64,000 nt of DNA, taken from assembly GCA_963721385.1 (NCBI GenBank), contig CAVRJB010000016.1, forward strand, positions 367,232 through 431,231, read 5' to 3'. Shown one piece after another: positions 9,707 to 19,590 of this stretch; positions within the stretch are counted from its first letter, which is position 1, and each line of letters opens with the position of its first letter. This stretch comes from DAOMFB01 sp963721385. GTDB taxonomy: Bacteria > Acidobacteriota > Thermoanaerobaculia > UBA5066. A program made the position numbers and the translations under genes. The notes under the pieces are model-generated. The model was not told the origin of the DNA, searched no databases, and saw only the letters and a program-made list of their open reading frames with translations.

Positions 9707-10876
9707 TCAGTGGGGACCCGCGTCGCGGGGCAGGAACCGCCTCTCGATCAGGAGGAAGACCGGCAGCGACAAGGCCGCGAGGCCCGCGGCGACCTGGAAC
9801 GCGCGCGGGTAGCCGGCCCGGTCGGCGAGGAAGCCGAGCGCCATCGAACCGGTGCCGATGCCGGTGTCGAGCACGGCGAGGAGCGAACCGAAGGCGCCTC
9901 CCCGCCGTTCCGGAGAAACGTGCGGGAGGAGATGGGCGACGAAGAAAGAGTAGATGTTGCCGTAGCTCACGGCGTAGAGCGCCGCCGAGAGGACGAGCAG
10001 CGCCCGGGTCGTCGCGAGACTGACGAGGAACAGTGAAAGTGCCGTCAGGACGAAGCAGGGAATCAGGAGCTTTCGCGGCCCGATCCGGTCGGCCAGCCGG
10101 CCGCTGAACGCCCGGGTCACGAGGAGGACGAGGGCAAACGTCGTGAAGAAGATCCCTCGCGGGGCAATGCCGTTCTGGTCCGTCCAGAGAGCCGCGAAGC
10201 TGACGACACCGCCGTATCCGAAGGAGGAGAGAAACAGGCCGGCGGACAGGGCCAGGACGCGCCACTCGACAAGGTCGGCGAGGCGTTGCCGGTCCTCTCC
10301 CTCCGGGCGAGAGGGGCGGATCTCGTCCAGCGAGAAGGCGATGCCCGCCATGACGAGGTTGAGCACCGTCGACGAGACGCAGACCGCCGTCCACCCTTTC
10401 CGGTAGAGGAAGAGGCCGAGCGCGGGGGCCGCGGCAACCGCCAGCATCGCCGACATCCCCCAGTACCCGATCCCCTCGGCGCGGCGGGAGGACGGGATGA
10501 TCGAGGTCATGTAGGCCGTCGACGCGGAAAGGAGGCCTGACCAGAAGACGCCGTAGACAAGGACGCACGAGACGAGAAGCGGCCACGTCGGGGCGAGGGC
10601 ATAGAAAACCGAGAAGACGGCCGCGACGAGGCTGCAGCCGACGAGCATCTTCCGGCGTCCGATCCGGTCGCCGAGCGCGCCGGTGAAGGGGGCCGAGACG
10701 GCCGACGCCCAGGTCTGGAGGCCGAGGAAGAGCCCCGCGGCGAACTTGTCCCCTCCGAGGTCGAGAATCCGGTAGGGGGCCGTCGGGAAGATCTGGAATG
10801 CCGAGAGGAAAACGGTGAAGGTGAACCCGCACATCGTGAAGTAGCGGGCCGAAAAGAGCTTCTCGCGCGCGGGCAC
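9707..10876 (-). CDS. Major facilitator superfamily transporter
   Basis: The 389-residue product has about twelve hydrophobic segments in two halves. The loop between segments 2 and 3 carries ALGDRIGRRKML, the MFS signature, and the equivalent loop in the second half is RLADRIGPRKLL. Segment 5 contains an altered motif C region. This layout is that of a drug or metabolite exporter of the DHA type, but nothing in the sequence identifies a substrate. It is convergent with the VOC gene and followed at 53 bases by the DUF2911 gene on the same strand. Confidence 0.8.
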   Translation of the reverse strand: MPAREKLFSARYFTMCGFTFTVFLSAFQIFPTAPYRILDLGGDKFAAGLFLGLQTWASAVSAPFTGALGDRIGRRKMLVGCSLVAAVFSVFYALAPTWPLLVSCVLVYGVFWSGLLSASTAYMTSIIPSSRRAEGIGYWGMSAMLAVAAAPALGLFLYRKGWTAVCVSSTVLNLVMAGIAFSLDEIRPSRPEGEDRQRLADLVEWRVLALSAGLFLSSFGYGGVVSFAALWTDQNGIAPRGIFFTTFALVLLVTRAFSGRLADRIGPRKLLIPCFVLTALSLFLVSLATTRALLVLSAALYAVSYGNIYSFFVAHLLPHVSPERRGGAFGSLLAVLDTGIGTGSMALGFLADRAGYPRAFQVAAGLAALSLPVFLLIERRFLPRDAGPH

Positions 10877-10929
10877 GCGGGGAGTTTACGGGGCGCCGCG
10901 CGCGAGTCGCTGCGCCCCGCCGTTCCCGA

Positions 10930-11802
10930 CTACTTCTTGGCTTTCCACTCCGCGAGCGTCTTCTCGAACGCCTCGATGTTCGGCTTGTCGGGCGAGGCCT
11001 TCGCCAGCGCGATGGCCTCCTCGCCGACCTTCACCGCGTCGGCGTACTTCCCGTCCGCGGCCAGGATCCGAGCCTTCAGGGCGGTGTTCCCCAGCGTCTT
11101 CTTGATCGACATGGAACGGTCCGCGAGCGCCAGAGCCTCACCCGGGTTGCCGACCTTTTCGTTGAAGAAGGTCCGCCCGACGGCGAGCGGGGTCTCCCAG
11201 TCGTCGGCCTTCGCGGCCGCGACGGCCGCCCGCCCCTTCGCGAGGACGAGCCCCTTCGTGTCGACCTTGAGGAGAACCGGGACCCGCAGCCGGTCCCAGT
11301 TGAAGGTGAGCTGCGTGCTGTCGGGCGTGACATTCCGGAAGACGATCGTGAAGGTCTCGGAGAAAATCCCCAGGTCCTCGGGCTTGACCGTCACCCGGAG
11401 GGCGTCCTTCTTCTCGTCGTAGTCCGTCTTGCTGTAGAGGTCGAGGTCCCTGTTGAATGCGACGATCCAGGACTCCTTCCCGGGGATCGTCACGATGCTG
11501 TAGGAGCCCGCCGCCAGCTTCTTCCCCTCGACCTCGAGGTCGTCGGTCGAGGTAAAGGTCGTGGCGGCGTTCGCCCCGGTCCTCCACGGCTTGTCGTAAG
11601 GGACCAGCTCGCCCCAGATCTTCCGCCCCTTCACGTTGGGACGGCTGTACGACACGGTGAAGTCGGTCACGCCGATCCGCTGCATGACCTTCGCGTTCTG
11701 GCTCGGCAGCGGCCCCTGGAACTGGGCGCCGAGGGGAGAGGCGGTGGCGATGAGGACGGCGGCGGCCGTCGCTGTGGCGGCTGCGAGAATCTGTTTCTTC
11801 AT
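10930..11802 (-). CDS. DUF2911 domain protein, exported
   Basis: The 290-residue product has a clear signal peptide (about residues 1-26, ending LGAQ). The mature start LPSQNAKVMQRIGVTDFTVS followed by YSRPNVKGRKIWGELVPYDK is the hallmark of DUF2911. The PWRTGANAATTFT segment and a YSIVTIPGKESW strand follow. The C-terminal 100 residues are helical and alanine-rich and resemble one or two TPR-like repeats (AADGKYADAVKVGEEAIALA). AAAGGAG precedes the ATG. DUF2911 proteins are common in Acidobacteriota and Bacteroidota and have no proven function. Confidence 0.8.
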   Translation of the reverse strand: MKKQILAAATATAAAVLIATASPLGAQFQGPLPSQNAKVMQRIGVTDFTVSYSRPNVKGRKIWGELVPYDKPWRTGANAATTFTSTDDLEVEGKKLAAGSYSIVTIPGKESWIVAFNRDLDLYSKTDYDEKKDALRVTVKPEDLGIFSETFTIVFRNVTPDSTQLTFNWDRLRVPVLLKVDTKGLVLAKGRAAVAAAKADDWETPLAVGRTFFNEKVGNPGEALALADRSMSIKKTLGNTALKARILAADGKYADAVKVGEEAIALAKASPDKPNIEAFEKTLAEWKAKK

Positions 11803-11882
11803 CGAGGGAGCTCCTTTCGACGAGCTAGATCACGCCGAGAGGCTATCGCAACCCCGGATAAACCGTCCCGCCCCGCCTCGCG

Positions 11883-11918
11883 TAAGATGCGATAACGGAA
11901 CTGCAGAGTCCGTTCCGT
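11883..11918 (+). promoter_or_regulatory. Promoter -10 and inverted-repeat operator of the TetR/efflux operon
   Basis: A TAAGAT hexamer (11883-11888) fits a -10 element. It is followed by a perfect 7-bp inverted repeat, ACGGAAC (11895-11901), N10, GTTCCGT (11912-11918), which covers the expected transcription start and ends 7 bases before the TetR ATG. The position and symmetry are those of a TetR-family operator that would silence its own operon. No strong -35 is visible. Confidence 0.6.
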
Positions 11919-11925
11919 CGACACG

Positions 11926-12513
11926 ATGGCGCGCACGCGAAGCGAGGCGAAGAGGTCGTTGATCCTCAGGGCGGCGACGGACGTCTTCGCCCGCCGCGGC
12001 TTTCACGACGTCCTGACCGAGGAGATCGCTCGCGAGGCGGGCGTCGGGAAGGGGACGCTCTACCGCTACTTCCCGACGAAGAACGATCTCTACTACGCGG
12101 CCGTCCTCGGCGGATTCGACGAGATGGACGCCGTGCTCGCCGATCCGGGGCTGGTCGACCGGCCACCGGCCGGAACCCTGGCCCTTCTTGCCCGCGAGGT
12201 TCTCCGCATCTTCTGGATCCGGCCGTCGTTCTACATGATCTCGCACCGGGATGGCCGGCGGCTCCGGGCGCGGGAGCAGGAAGTCCGGGGCCGGCGCGAC
12301 GCGCTCGTCGCGTTCGTCCGGGAGACCCTCGCGCGGGGAGCCGCGCTCGGCGATTTCCGCCCCGTGGACCCGCGCATCGGCGCCGAGCTCTTCCTCGGAA
12401 TGCTCCGCGGCGCCCTCCTCTACCGGCAGACGGGGGACACGCCGGGCACCCTATCCGGGACCATCTGCGGAACGTTCGTCCACGGCATCGCGAGGAGGAA
12501 GGAGGCGTCATGA
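11926..12513 (+). CDS. TetR-family transcriptional regulator of the efflux operon
   Basis: The 195-residue product opens with a TetR helix-turn-helix: ILRAATDVFARRGFHDVLTE, EIAREAGVGKGTLYRYFPTK, where GVGKGTLYRYF is the recognition helix region. The rest is a helical ligand-binding domain, with a QxxD-like end FRPVDPRIGAELFLGMLRG typical of regulators of RND pumps. Its stop overlaps the ATG of the TolC-like gene (ATGA, 12510-12513), so the regulator and pump components are translated as one operon. An inverted repeat just upstream is the likely operator. Confidence 0.9.
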   Translation: MARTRSEAKRSLILRAATDVFARRGFHDVLTEEIAREAGVGKGTLYRYFPTKNDLYYAAVLGGFDEMDAVLADPGLVDRPPAGTLALLAREVLRIFWIRPSFYMISHRDGRRLRAREQEVRGRRDALVAFVRETLARGAALGDFRPVDPRIGAELFLGMLRGALLYRQTGDTPGTLSGTICGTFVHGIARRKEAS

Positions 12514-13949
12514 AGCGGTGGCCTCCCGCAGCGCTGGCCGCCGCGGCCGCGCTCGTCACGGGTTGCGTGGAGATGCGCCCGAAGGCGTTCGTCGACGCGT
12601 CGACGCCCCCGGCTCCGGAAAAGCTGATGGCGGCGCCGATGCCGCCGGCGCCGCCGGCCACGGCCCCGGGCGCCGCTCCGCCGGAACTCCCCCCTGCCGG
12701 GGCGGCGCCGAAGATGATCTCCCCTGCGCAAGCGGTCGACGTCGCCCTCCGGAACAACCCCGCCACCCGGCAGGCGTGGTTCCGGGCGCGGGCCGCCGCC
12801 GCCACGGTCGGGAGCAAGCGGTCGGAGTACTACCCGAACCTGGAGCTGGACGGCTTCTACCTCCGGCAGAAAAACGCGGCTTTCAACGGGCAGACCATCT
12901 ACTACCAGACGACGTACGGCCCCACGGCGATCCTGAACTGGCTCCTCTTCGACTTCGGGGGACGCGCGGCCGACGTCGCGGAAGCCGAAGCGCTCCTCGC
13001 GCAGGCGAACGCGGGACACGACGCCGTCCTGAACGACGTCATCCTTCAGGTCCTGCAGGCGTACTACCTCTACGAGGGAGCCAAGTCGCTCCTCTCGGCG
13101 CAGGAGGCGAGCCTCAAGCAGGCGGAGGAGAACCTCCGTGCGGCCGAAGAGCGCCACCGGGCCGGCGTCGCGACGATCGCCGACGTCCTCCAGGCGCGGA
13201 CGACCGCGTCGCAGCAACGTCTCGCCTACGACACCGTGCAGGGCCAGATCGCCGTGATTCGCGGCGCCCTCGCCACATCTCTCGGCGTCCCGGCCAACAC
13301 GCCGGTCGAGGCTGGCGACCTGCCGGAGAACCTCGACCTCGACCGCGTCACGAGCACGGTGGACGACCTGATCGCCGAGGCCGAGCGGCAGCGGCCCGAC
13401 CTCGCCGCCGCGCGCTCCGCGGCGATCGCGGCGGAGCGCCACGTCGCGTCGGTCCGCTCGAACCTCTACCCGACGCTCGGCGGCGCGGCGACCGGGGGGC
13501 GGACGTATTTCGGCGGGTCGGCAGCCACGAGCTCCACGGACCTCTACTCCGTCGGCGTCCTCCTCCGGATCCCGATCTTCACCGGCTTCCAGAAGCAGTA
13601 CGACCTCAGGCGGGCCGAAGAGGAACGGGGAGCCGCGGACGCGGCCGCGCTCAGCGTCGAGCAGCAGGTGATCCAGCAGGTCTGGGCCAGCTACTACAAC
13701 GTGAAGACGGCCGCGCAGCGGACGCGGACGGCGCGCGACCTCCTCGCGAGCGCGCGCCAGAGCGCCGAGGTGACGCGCGGGCGGTACACCGCCGGCGTCG
13801 GGAGCATTCTCGACCTCCTCACCGCCGAGAGCGCCCTCGCCTCGGCCCGTGCGCAGGAGGTCGCAGCCCGCGCCGAGTTCCTCTTCTCTCTTGCCCAGCT
13901 CGCCCACGACGTCGGCTCGATCGAGCCGAAGGTGAAGGAAGCTCCATGA
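12510..13949 (+). CDS. TolC-family outer-membrane efflux channel
   Basis: The 479-residue product has a lipoprotein-type leader (lipobox VTGC, cysteine near 19), then a proline/alanine-rich stretch, then the duplicated TolC/OEP domain. Each half has long alpha-helical coiled segments (ASLKQAEENLRAAEERHRAG in the first, TRGRYTAGVGSILDLLTAE in the second) separated by beta strands. The YYLYEGAKS and YYNVKT stretches occupy equivalent places. It forms the outer-membrane exit duct of the tripartite pump with the two genes downstream. Both ends overlap neighbours by ATGA. The gene itself is free of frameshifts. Confidence 0.9.
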   Translation: MKRWPPAALAAAAALVTGCVEMRPKAFVDASTPPAPEKLMAAPMPPAPPATAPGAAPPELPPAGAAPKMISPAQAVDVALRNNPATRQAWFRARAAAATVGSKRSEYYPNLELDGFYLRQKNAAFNGQTIYYQTTYGPTAILNWLLFDFGGRAADVAEAEALLAQANAGHDAVLNDVILQVLQAYYLYEGAKSLLSAQEASLKQAEENLRAAEERHRAGVATIADVLQARTTASQQRLAYDTVQGQIAVIRGALATSLGVPANTPVEAGDLPENLDLDRVTSTVDDLIAEAERQRPDLAAARSAAIAAERHVASVRSNLYPTLGGAATGGRTYFGGSAATSSTDLYSVGVLLRIPIFTGFQKQYDLRRAEEERGAADAAALSVEQQVIQQVWASYYNVKTAAQRTRTARDLLASARQSAEVTRGRYTAGVGSILDLLTAESALASARAQEVAARAEFLFSLAQLAHDVGSIEPKVKEAP

Positions 13950-15082
13950 GAAGTCGCCGCCTGGCCGTCGCGCTCCTCCCGTCGCCCTCGCCGCCGCCTG
14001 CGGGGGGGCCAAGAAGGCCGGAGGTCCGCCGCCCCCCATTCCGGTACGCGTCGGCAACGTCATGCGCCTCGGGGTTCCGCTCGAGGTCTCGCCATCGGGC
14101 ACGTCGAGCCGTACTCGACCGTCGCCGTCAAGCCCCGGGTCGGAGGCGAGGTGACCCAGGTCGGCTTCCGCGAGGGAGACGACGTGAAAGCCGGCGCCCT
14201 CCTCTTCCTCATCGACCCGAGGCCGTTCGAGGCCGCGCTCGCCGAGTCGCGCGCGAACCTCGCGCGCGACCGCGCCCGCCTGACCGAGGCCGAGCAGACG
14301 TTCAAGCGGTACGAGGAGCTGATCCGGAAGGAGTACATCACGCAGGAGCAGTTCGACCAGGCGCGCGCGAATTCCGAGGCCCTCCGCGCGACGACCCAGG
14401 CCGACGAGGCCGCCATCGAGACGACCCGGCTCAACCTCGAGTACTGCCGGATCACGGCGCCCGTGCCGGGCCGGACCGGCAGCCTCCTCGTTCACCAGGG
14501 AAACATCGTCAAGGCGAACGACGACAAACCGCTCGTCGTCATCAACCAGGTCGAGCCGGTCTATGTCTCCTTCGCGGTCCCCGAGAAGAGCCTCGGAGAG
14601 GTCAAGCGGCGCTCGCCGGGGCCCGCCTCCCGGTCGTCGCCACGCCGCCGGGGGCGAAGCCGGAGACGGGCGAGCTGACGTTCGTCGACAACGCGGTCGA
14701 TTCCACGACCGGCACGATCATGCTCAAGGCGTCGTTTCCGAACCGCGACCGCGCCCTCTGGCCGGGTCAGTACGTCAATGTCTCCCTGACGCTGAAGGTC
14801 GACGAGGACGCCGTCGTGGCGCCCCTCGACGCGATCCAGACCGGCCAGTCGGGCACCTACGTCTGGGCCGTCAAGCCGGACTCGACGGTGGAGATCCGGG
14901 CGGTCGTCGTCCGCCGGAACTGGGGCGACGTGGGCCCTCGCTCACGTCGGGCCTCGCCCCGGGCGACCGCGTCGTGACGGACGGCCAGCTGCGGCTCGCC
15001 CCCGGCGTCCGGATCGCCGAGAAGACCGAAGCCGCGCCCGCCCCGCCGGGCGCGCCGAAGAGCGCGGAAGGCCGGCCGATGA
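13946..15082 (+). pseudogene. HlyD/MFP periplasmic adaptor of an RND pump, frameshifted
   Basis: The reading starts at the ATG overlapping the TolC stop. Pieced together it gives a lipoprotein leader, RVGNVMRLGVPLEV, then the barrel-sandwich and coiled-coil hairpin (VKPRVGGEVTQVGFREGDDV; LARDRARLTEAEQTFKRYEE), the second lipoyl half with GNIVKANDDKPLVVINQVEP, and the beta-barrel and membrane-proximal domains (STTGTIMLKASFPNRDRALW; VVAPLDAIQTGQSGTYVWAV). Frame changes lie near 13977, 14092, 14607 and 14935-14950, and perhaps one close to the end. The overall protein is about 370 residues, normal for the family. The end given assumes an ATGA overlap with the RND gene. Confidence 0.75.
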
Positions 15083-18000
15083 ACATCTCCGGAGTCTTCA
15101 TCCGCCGCCCCGTCACGACGACGCTCGTCATGCTGGGGATCCTCTTCTTCGGCATCGTCGGCTACCGGCTCCTCCCGGTGTCCGACCTGCCGAACGTCGA
15201 CTTCCCCACGATCCAGGTCACGGCCGCGCTCCCCGGAGCGAGCCCGGAGACGATGGCCTCGGCCGTCGCGACGCCGCTCGAGCGGCAGTTCACGACGATC
15301 GCCGGCCTCGACACCATGAACTCCACGAGCGTCCTGGGGCTCACGCAGGTCACGCTCCAGTTCAACCTGAGCCGCAGCCTCGACGCGGCCGCGCAGGACG
15401 TGCAGGCGGCCATCGGCGCCGCGTCGCGGCAGCTTCCGCCCGAGATGCCGAGCCCGCCCACCTACCAGAAGGTGAACCCGGCCGACCAGCCGGTTCTCTA
15501 CCTGGCCCTCACCTCGCCCACGCTCCCGCTCTCGACGATCGACGAGTACGCCGAGACGATCATCGCGCAGCGGATCTCGACGGTCTCGGGCGTCGCGCAG
15601 GTCCAGGTCTTCGGCGCGCAGAAGTACGCCGTCCGCGTCCAGCTCGACCCGCGGGCCCTCGCCACGAGGGGCATCGGCATCGACGAGGCGTCGGCCGCCG
15701 TGGCGGCCGCGAACGTGAACATCCCGACCGGCACGCTCTGGGGCCCGACGACGGCCTACACGGTCGAGGCGACCGGCCAGCTGACGGAGGCGGCCACCTT
15801 CGGCCCCCTCATCGTGGCGTACCGGAACGGGTCGCCGGTCCGCGGTCTCGGACATCGGCCGGGCGATCGACGGCGTCGAGAACGACAAGACGGCCGCCTG
15901 GTACGTCGACAAGAACGGCGCCACCCGCGGGGTCGTCCTCGCGGTCCAGAAGCAGCCCGGCGAGAACACCGTCGAGGTCGTCTCGAACATCAGGAAGCTG
16001 ATCCCGTCGTTCGAGGCGCTGCTCCCCGCCTCGGCGAAGCTGACATCCTCTTCGACCGGTCGGAGTCGATCCGCGAGTCGGTGAGCGACGTGAAGTTCAC
16101 GCTCTGGCTCACGCTCGTCCTCGTCGTCCTCGTCATCTTCCTCTTCCTCCGGAACCTCTCGGCCACCGTCATCCCGACGCTCGCGCTGCCGCTCTCGATC
16201 GCCGGGACGTTCGCGGCGATGTACCTCCTCGGCTACAGCATCGACAACCTGTCGCTGATGGCGCTCACGCTCTCGGTCGGGTTCGTCGTGGACGACGCCA
16301 TCGTCGTGCTCGAGAACATCGTGCGGCACATCGAGATGGGCGAGAAGCCCTTCGAGGCGGCCCTGAACGGCACGAAGGAGATCGGCTTCACGATCGTCTC
16401 GATGACGCTCTCCCTGACGGCCGTCTTCATCCCCCTCCTCTTCATGGGCGGGATCATCGGACGCCTCTTCCGCGAGTTCGCCGTCACGATCGCGGTCGCG
16501 ATCCTCGTCTCCGGCTTCGTGTCGCTGACGCTGACGCCGATGCTCTGCGCGCGCTACCTGAAGGCGCACGGCGAGAGGAGGCCGGGCCGGTTCTACAGGC
16601 GCTTCCGAGCGCGTCTTCGACGCCATCCTCGCCTTCTACCAGAGAGGCCTGAAGGGGGCCCTCCGCCGGAAGCGACTCATGATGGCCTTCTCGGCGGCCA
16701 TCCTCCTCGCCACGATCCTGCTCTTCCGGATCGTCCCGAAGGGCTTCATCCCGAGCAACGACATGGGCCAGATTTTTTCGCCTACCGAGGCCGCGCAGGG
16801 AATCTCCTTCGAGGCGATGGTGGAGCACCAGAAGGCCGCGGCCGCGGTCGTCCAGGCCGACCCCAACGTCGACGGCTTCATGTCGAGCTGCGGCAACCGG
16901 GGAAACATGGCCCAGGGCGGAAACACGGGGATGATCTTCATGCGCCTGAAGCCGCGCAGCGAGAGGAAGCTCGGGCGTCGACGAGATCATCCAGGAGCTG
17001 CGCGCCAAGTTCGCGCAGATTCCGGGCCTCCGGGTCTACCCGCAGAACCTGCCGCCGATCCGGCTCGGAGGGGCCCTCACGCGCGCGCAGTACCAGTTCA
17101 CCCTGCAGGCGTCCGACACGAAGGACCTCTACGCGTCGGCGCCGCTCCTCGAGCAGAAGATGCGCGGGATCCGGGGTCTTCAGGACGTCAACAGCGACCT
17201 GCAGCTCCGCAACCCGACGGCGTACCTGACCATCGACCGCGACCAGGCGGCGGCGCTCGGCGTGACGCCGGACTCGATCGAGAACGCCCTCTACACGGCC
17301 TACGGCTCCCGCCAGATCTCGACGATCTACGCCCCGAACAACGAGTACCAGGTGATCATGGAGCTGCTCCCGCAGTTCCAGCGCGATCCGTCGGCGTTCC
17401 AGCTCCTCTACGTCCGCTCAGGAAGGGGCGACCTCGTCCCGCTCTCCGCCCTCACGAAGTTCGAACAGACGGTCGGCCCGCTCGCGGTCAATCACGCCGG
17501 CCAGCTCCCGGCCGTGACGATCTCCTTCAACCTCGCCCCCGGCGTCTCGCTGGGCGACGCGGTCGACGGCCATCGGCAAGATCGCGCGCGAGACGCTTCC
17601 CGCGACGCTCCAGACGAGCTTCCAGGGGACGGCCCAGGCTTTCGAGGCCTCCCAGAAAGGGCTCGGCCTCCTTCTCCTCGTCGCGATCCTCGTCATCTAC
17701 ATGGTGCTGGGAATCCTCTACGAGGACTTCCTGCACCCGCTCACGATCTTCTCCGCCCTCCCCTTCGCCGGCTTCGGCGCGCTCGTGACCCTCCTCATCT
17801 TCAAGACGGAGCTCTCGATCTACGCCTTCGTCGGCGTCATCCTCCTCGTGGGCCTCGTCAAGAAGAACGGCATCATGATGGTGGACTTCGCCATCGAGGG
17901 GCGGCGCGCCGGCAAGAGCTCCGAGGAGGCCATCTACGAGGCCTGCGTCGTCCGCTTCCGGCCGATCATGATGACGACGATGGCGGCCCTCATGGGGACG

Positions 18001-18225
18001 CTTCCGATCGCCCTCGGACTCGGCGCGGGAGCCGAGTCCCGCCGGCCGCTGGGCCTCGCCGTCGTCGGCGGCCTCCTCTTCTCACAGATGATCACGCTCT
18101 TCGTCACGCCGGTCTTCTACGTCTACATGGAGGCGTTGCGGGAGCGGCTCGACCGCCGGAAGGGGAAGACGCGCTCGACGCTCACATCCGTCGAGCCGGT
18201 GCCGGTTCGAAGCGGCGGCCTCTGA
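15079..18225 (+). pseudogene. RND (HAE-1 type) inner-membrane efflux pump, frameshifted
   Basis: The first blocks MNISGVFIRRPVTTTLVMLG, YRLLPVSDLPNVDFPTIQVT and GASPETMASAVATPLERQF are characteristic of the hydrophobe/amphiphile exporters (MdtB/MdtC/AcrB relatives). FVVDDAIVVLENI in segment 4 carries the paired aspartates of the proton relay; the second-half block GVILLVGLVKKNGIMMVDFA carries the lysines. Frame changes fall near 15845, 16040, 16605, 16975 and 17572; otherwise the whole length of about 1,045 residues is preserved. With the adaptor and TolC homologue it would make a tripartite drug pump driven by protons. Confidence 0.8.
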
Positions 18226-18264
18226 CTCCCCAACCTCGCACCTGCAGCGCGACTCCAACCAACT

Positions 18265-18915
18265 TCAGGGTTCTTTGCGGTCGGCAAGCCGCTCAATTTC
18301 CCCTCGCCGCCGGATAACCTCCAGCCGAAACCGCACACGGTAACGCGTGTCTTCCCTCGCCGACCCGTGAGACCAACCGGGCAGTGCGCCAAGCGGCACC
18401 GCCGCCAATCCCATCACCACGCGCCCCTTGTACTCGACGCCAACCTCGACCGACCCGGCTGCCGGCAACTTCGCTGACCGCAGCACCATGCAATCGCAGT
18501 TCTCCTCATCAAACACCGTAGGCACCAGGCCAATCGAAAGGATGGTCCAAAACGGAACGATCGCCGTGTTGCAATAGACCCCCGTTGGTGAGGCTATGAG
18601 ATCCGTATCGGACCCCGGCTCGGCTTCCATACGGTTGCTCCGGAACGCGTGGCTCTCTGCCAACAGTTCTGCAAGCGACCGAGCGTATGCGCCCGCATCT
18701 TTCCCCAACCGCTTAGACGTGTCCGGATCCCACGGCACCACCGACACCGTGTACGGAAGCGGCTCCGATTCCAAGAGGCGGCGCTCCTCTGCATTGGGAC
18801 CGGCTGGACGGCGGTGAGCGCCACACGCCCCGGTCATTCCAGCGACAATGAAGAACAGTACCGCCGCGAAGAAAACGAGCATTCGGTAGCGTCGAAAGCT
18901 CTGCCACAATTTCAT
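18265..18915 (-). CDS. Membrane-anchored or lipoprotein hypothetical
   Basis: The 216-residue product has an N-terminal hydrophobic segment (residues 11-30, MLVFFAAVLFFIVAGMTGAC) ending in a TGAC that could serve as a lipobox. The soluble part contains GVYCNTAIVPFWTILSIGLV followed by FDEENCDCMVLR and a C-terminal strand-rich region. That layout resembles small exported proteins seen beside lipoprotein clusters, but I cannot name a family. GC content is lower than in the pump genes it converges on, which hints at acquisition. Confidence 0.5.
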   Translation of the reverse strand: MKLWQSFRRYRMLVFFAAVLFFIVAGMTGACGAHRRPAGPNAEERRLLESEPLPYTVSVVPWDPDTSKRLGKDAGAYARSLAELLAESHAFRSNRMEAEPGSDTDLIASPTGVYCNTAIVPFWTILSIGLVPTVFDEENCDCMVLRSAKLPAAGSVEVGVEYKGRVVMGLAAVPLGALPGWSHGSAREDTRYRVRFRLEVIRRRGEIERLADRKEP

Positions 18916-19090
18916 TGGGCCGCCGATGAGTGGGCCGCCGCCGAGCTCCTTGAGTACAACGATTTGCGGCTCAGAACGGTCTGGGTCGCGTCACTTTTGT
19001 TTCTTATGTGTTCCCCGACGGGCCAGCGGCTGCATGAGGCAGTGCGAACCCGCGGAGAACAGCGCGCTACTCCTGCGCCGCCGCGATAAG

Positions 19091-19318
19091 TCATTCGGCC
19101 GCCTTCACGAATTCGGCGAGTTCCACGCCGCCGGCTCTGAGAAGCGAGCGCAGGGTCCCGCGCGCTACCTCGCGGTGGTCAGGCACGGAGAGTGACGCGA
19201 TGTGCCCCGGCTTGACGAGAATGATGTGGCTTCCTCGCTGCCGCGCCACCCGCCACCCCAGCCTGACGAACGCCTGCGAGACCTTGCGCCCGGACAGGAG
19301 CGGCAAACTCTCAGTCAA
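19091..19318 (-). CDS. hicA: HicA-family mRNA interferase toxin
   Basis: The 75-residue product fits HicA closely: LSGRKVSQAFVRLGWRVARQ, RGSHIILVKPGH, then SVPDHREVARGTLRSLLRAG. The histidine in GSH is the known catalytic residue of the double-stranded-RNA-binding-fold toxin, which cleaves mRNA when not held by HicB. Its ATG overlaps the stop of the antitoxin gene by 4 bases, so the order is antitoxin then toxin. All key positions appear present, so it is probably active. Confidence 0.9.
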   Translation of the reverse strand: MTESLPLLSGRKVSQAFVRLGWRVARQRGSHIILVKPGHIASLSVPDHREVARGTLRSLLRAGGVELAEFVKAAE

Positions 19319-19521
19319 ACCGGGATGTCCACCTGGTGAACGGAGACGGTCAACGGCATCCCCTGCTCAGCCCTGACCTCCAGGCACTCGCGGATGGCGT
19401 CCTCGATGTTCTTCAGCGCTTCGCCTTCGGTTGCGCCCTGGCTGACGCATCCGGGAATTGCCGGACACTCGGCGACAAAAGCCCCGTCCTCGTCGCGGTC
19501 GACCGTGACCACAAACTTCAT
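19315..19521 (-). CDS. hicB: HicB-family antitoxin, short form
   Basis: The 68-residue product is the partial RNase H fold of HicB: MKFVVTVDRDEDGAFVAECP, AIPGCVSQGATEGEALKNIE, DAIRECLE. It should bind and block the HicA product encoded immediately downstream. The C-terminal DNA-binding domain found in longer HicB proteins is absent, so autoregulation through this protein alone is doubtful. A TAGAAT element ends 7 bases before the ATG and there is no clear ribosome binding site, which suggests a leaderless message. Confidence 0.9.
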   Translation of the reverse strand: MKFVVTVDRDEDGAFVAECPAIPGCVSQGATEGEALKNIEDAIRECLEVRAEQGMPLTVSVHQVDIPV

Positions 19522-19528
19522 AGACCCA

Positions 19529-19534
19529 ATTCTA
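19529..19534 (-). promoter_or_regulatory. -10 element of the hicBA operon, leaderless geometry
   Basis: On the minus strand TAGAAT spans 19534 to 19529, then 7 bases precede the hicB ATG at 19521. Transcription would begin at or next to the start codon. No good -35 is visible. Confidence 0.5.
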
Positions 19535-19590
19535 ATGCCGCGCCGACTCGTTTTCCGAGATTGGACCCCGAAAGGCGCACCTCGGCGGCT

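Noticed and set aside
18916..19090. A possible gene between the lipoprotein-like gene and hicA
   Set aside because: No frame has both a start and a family-like sequence; I see nothing in it.
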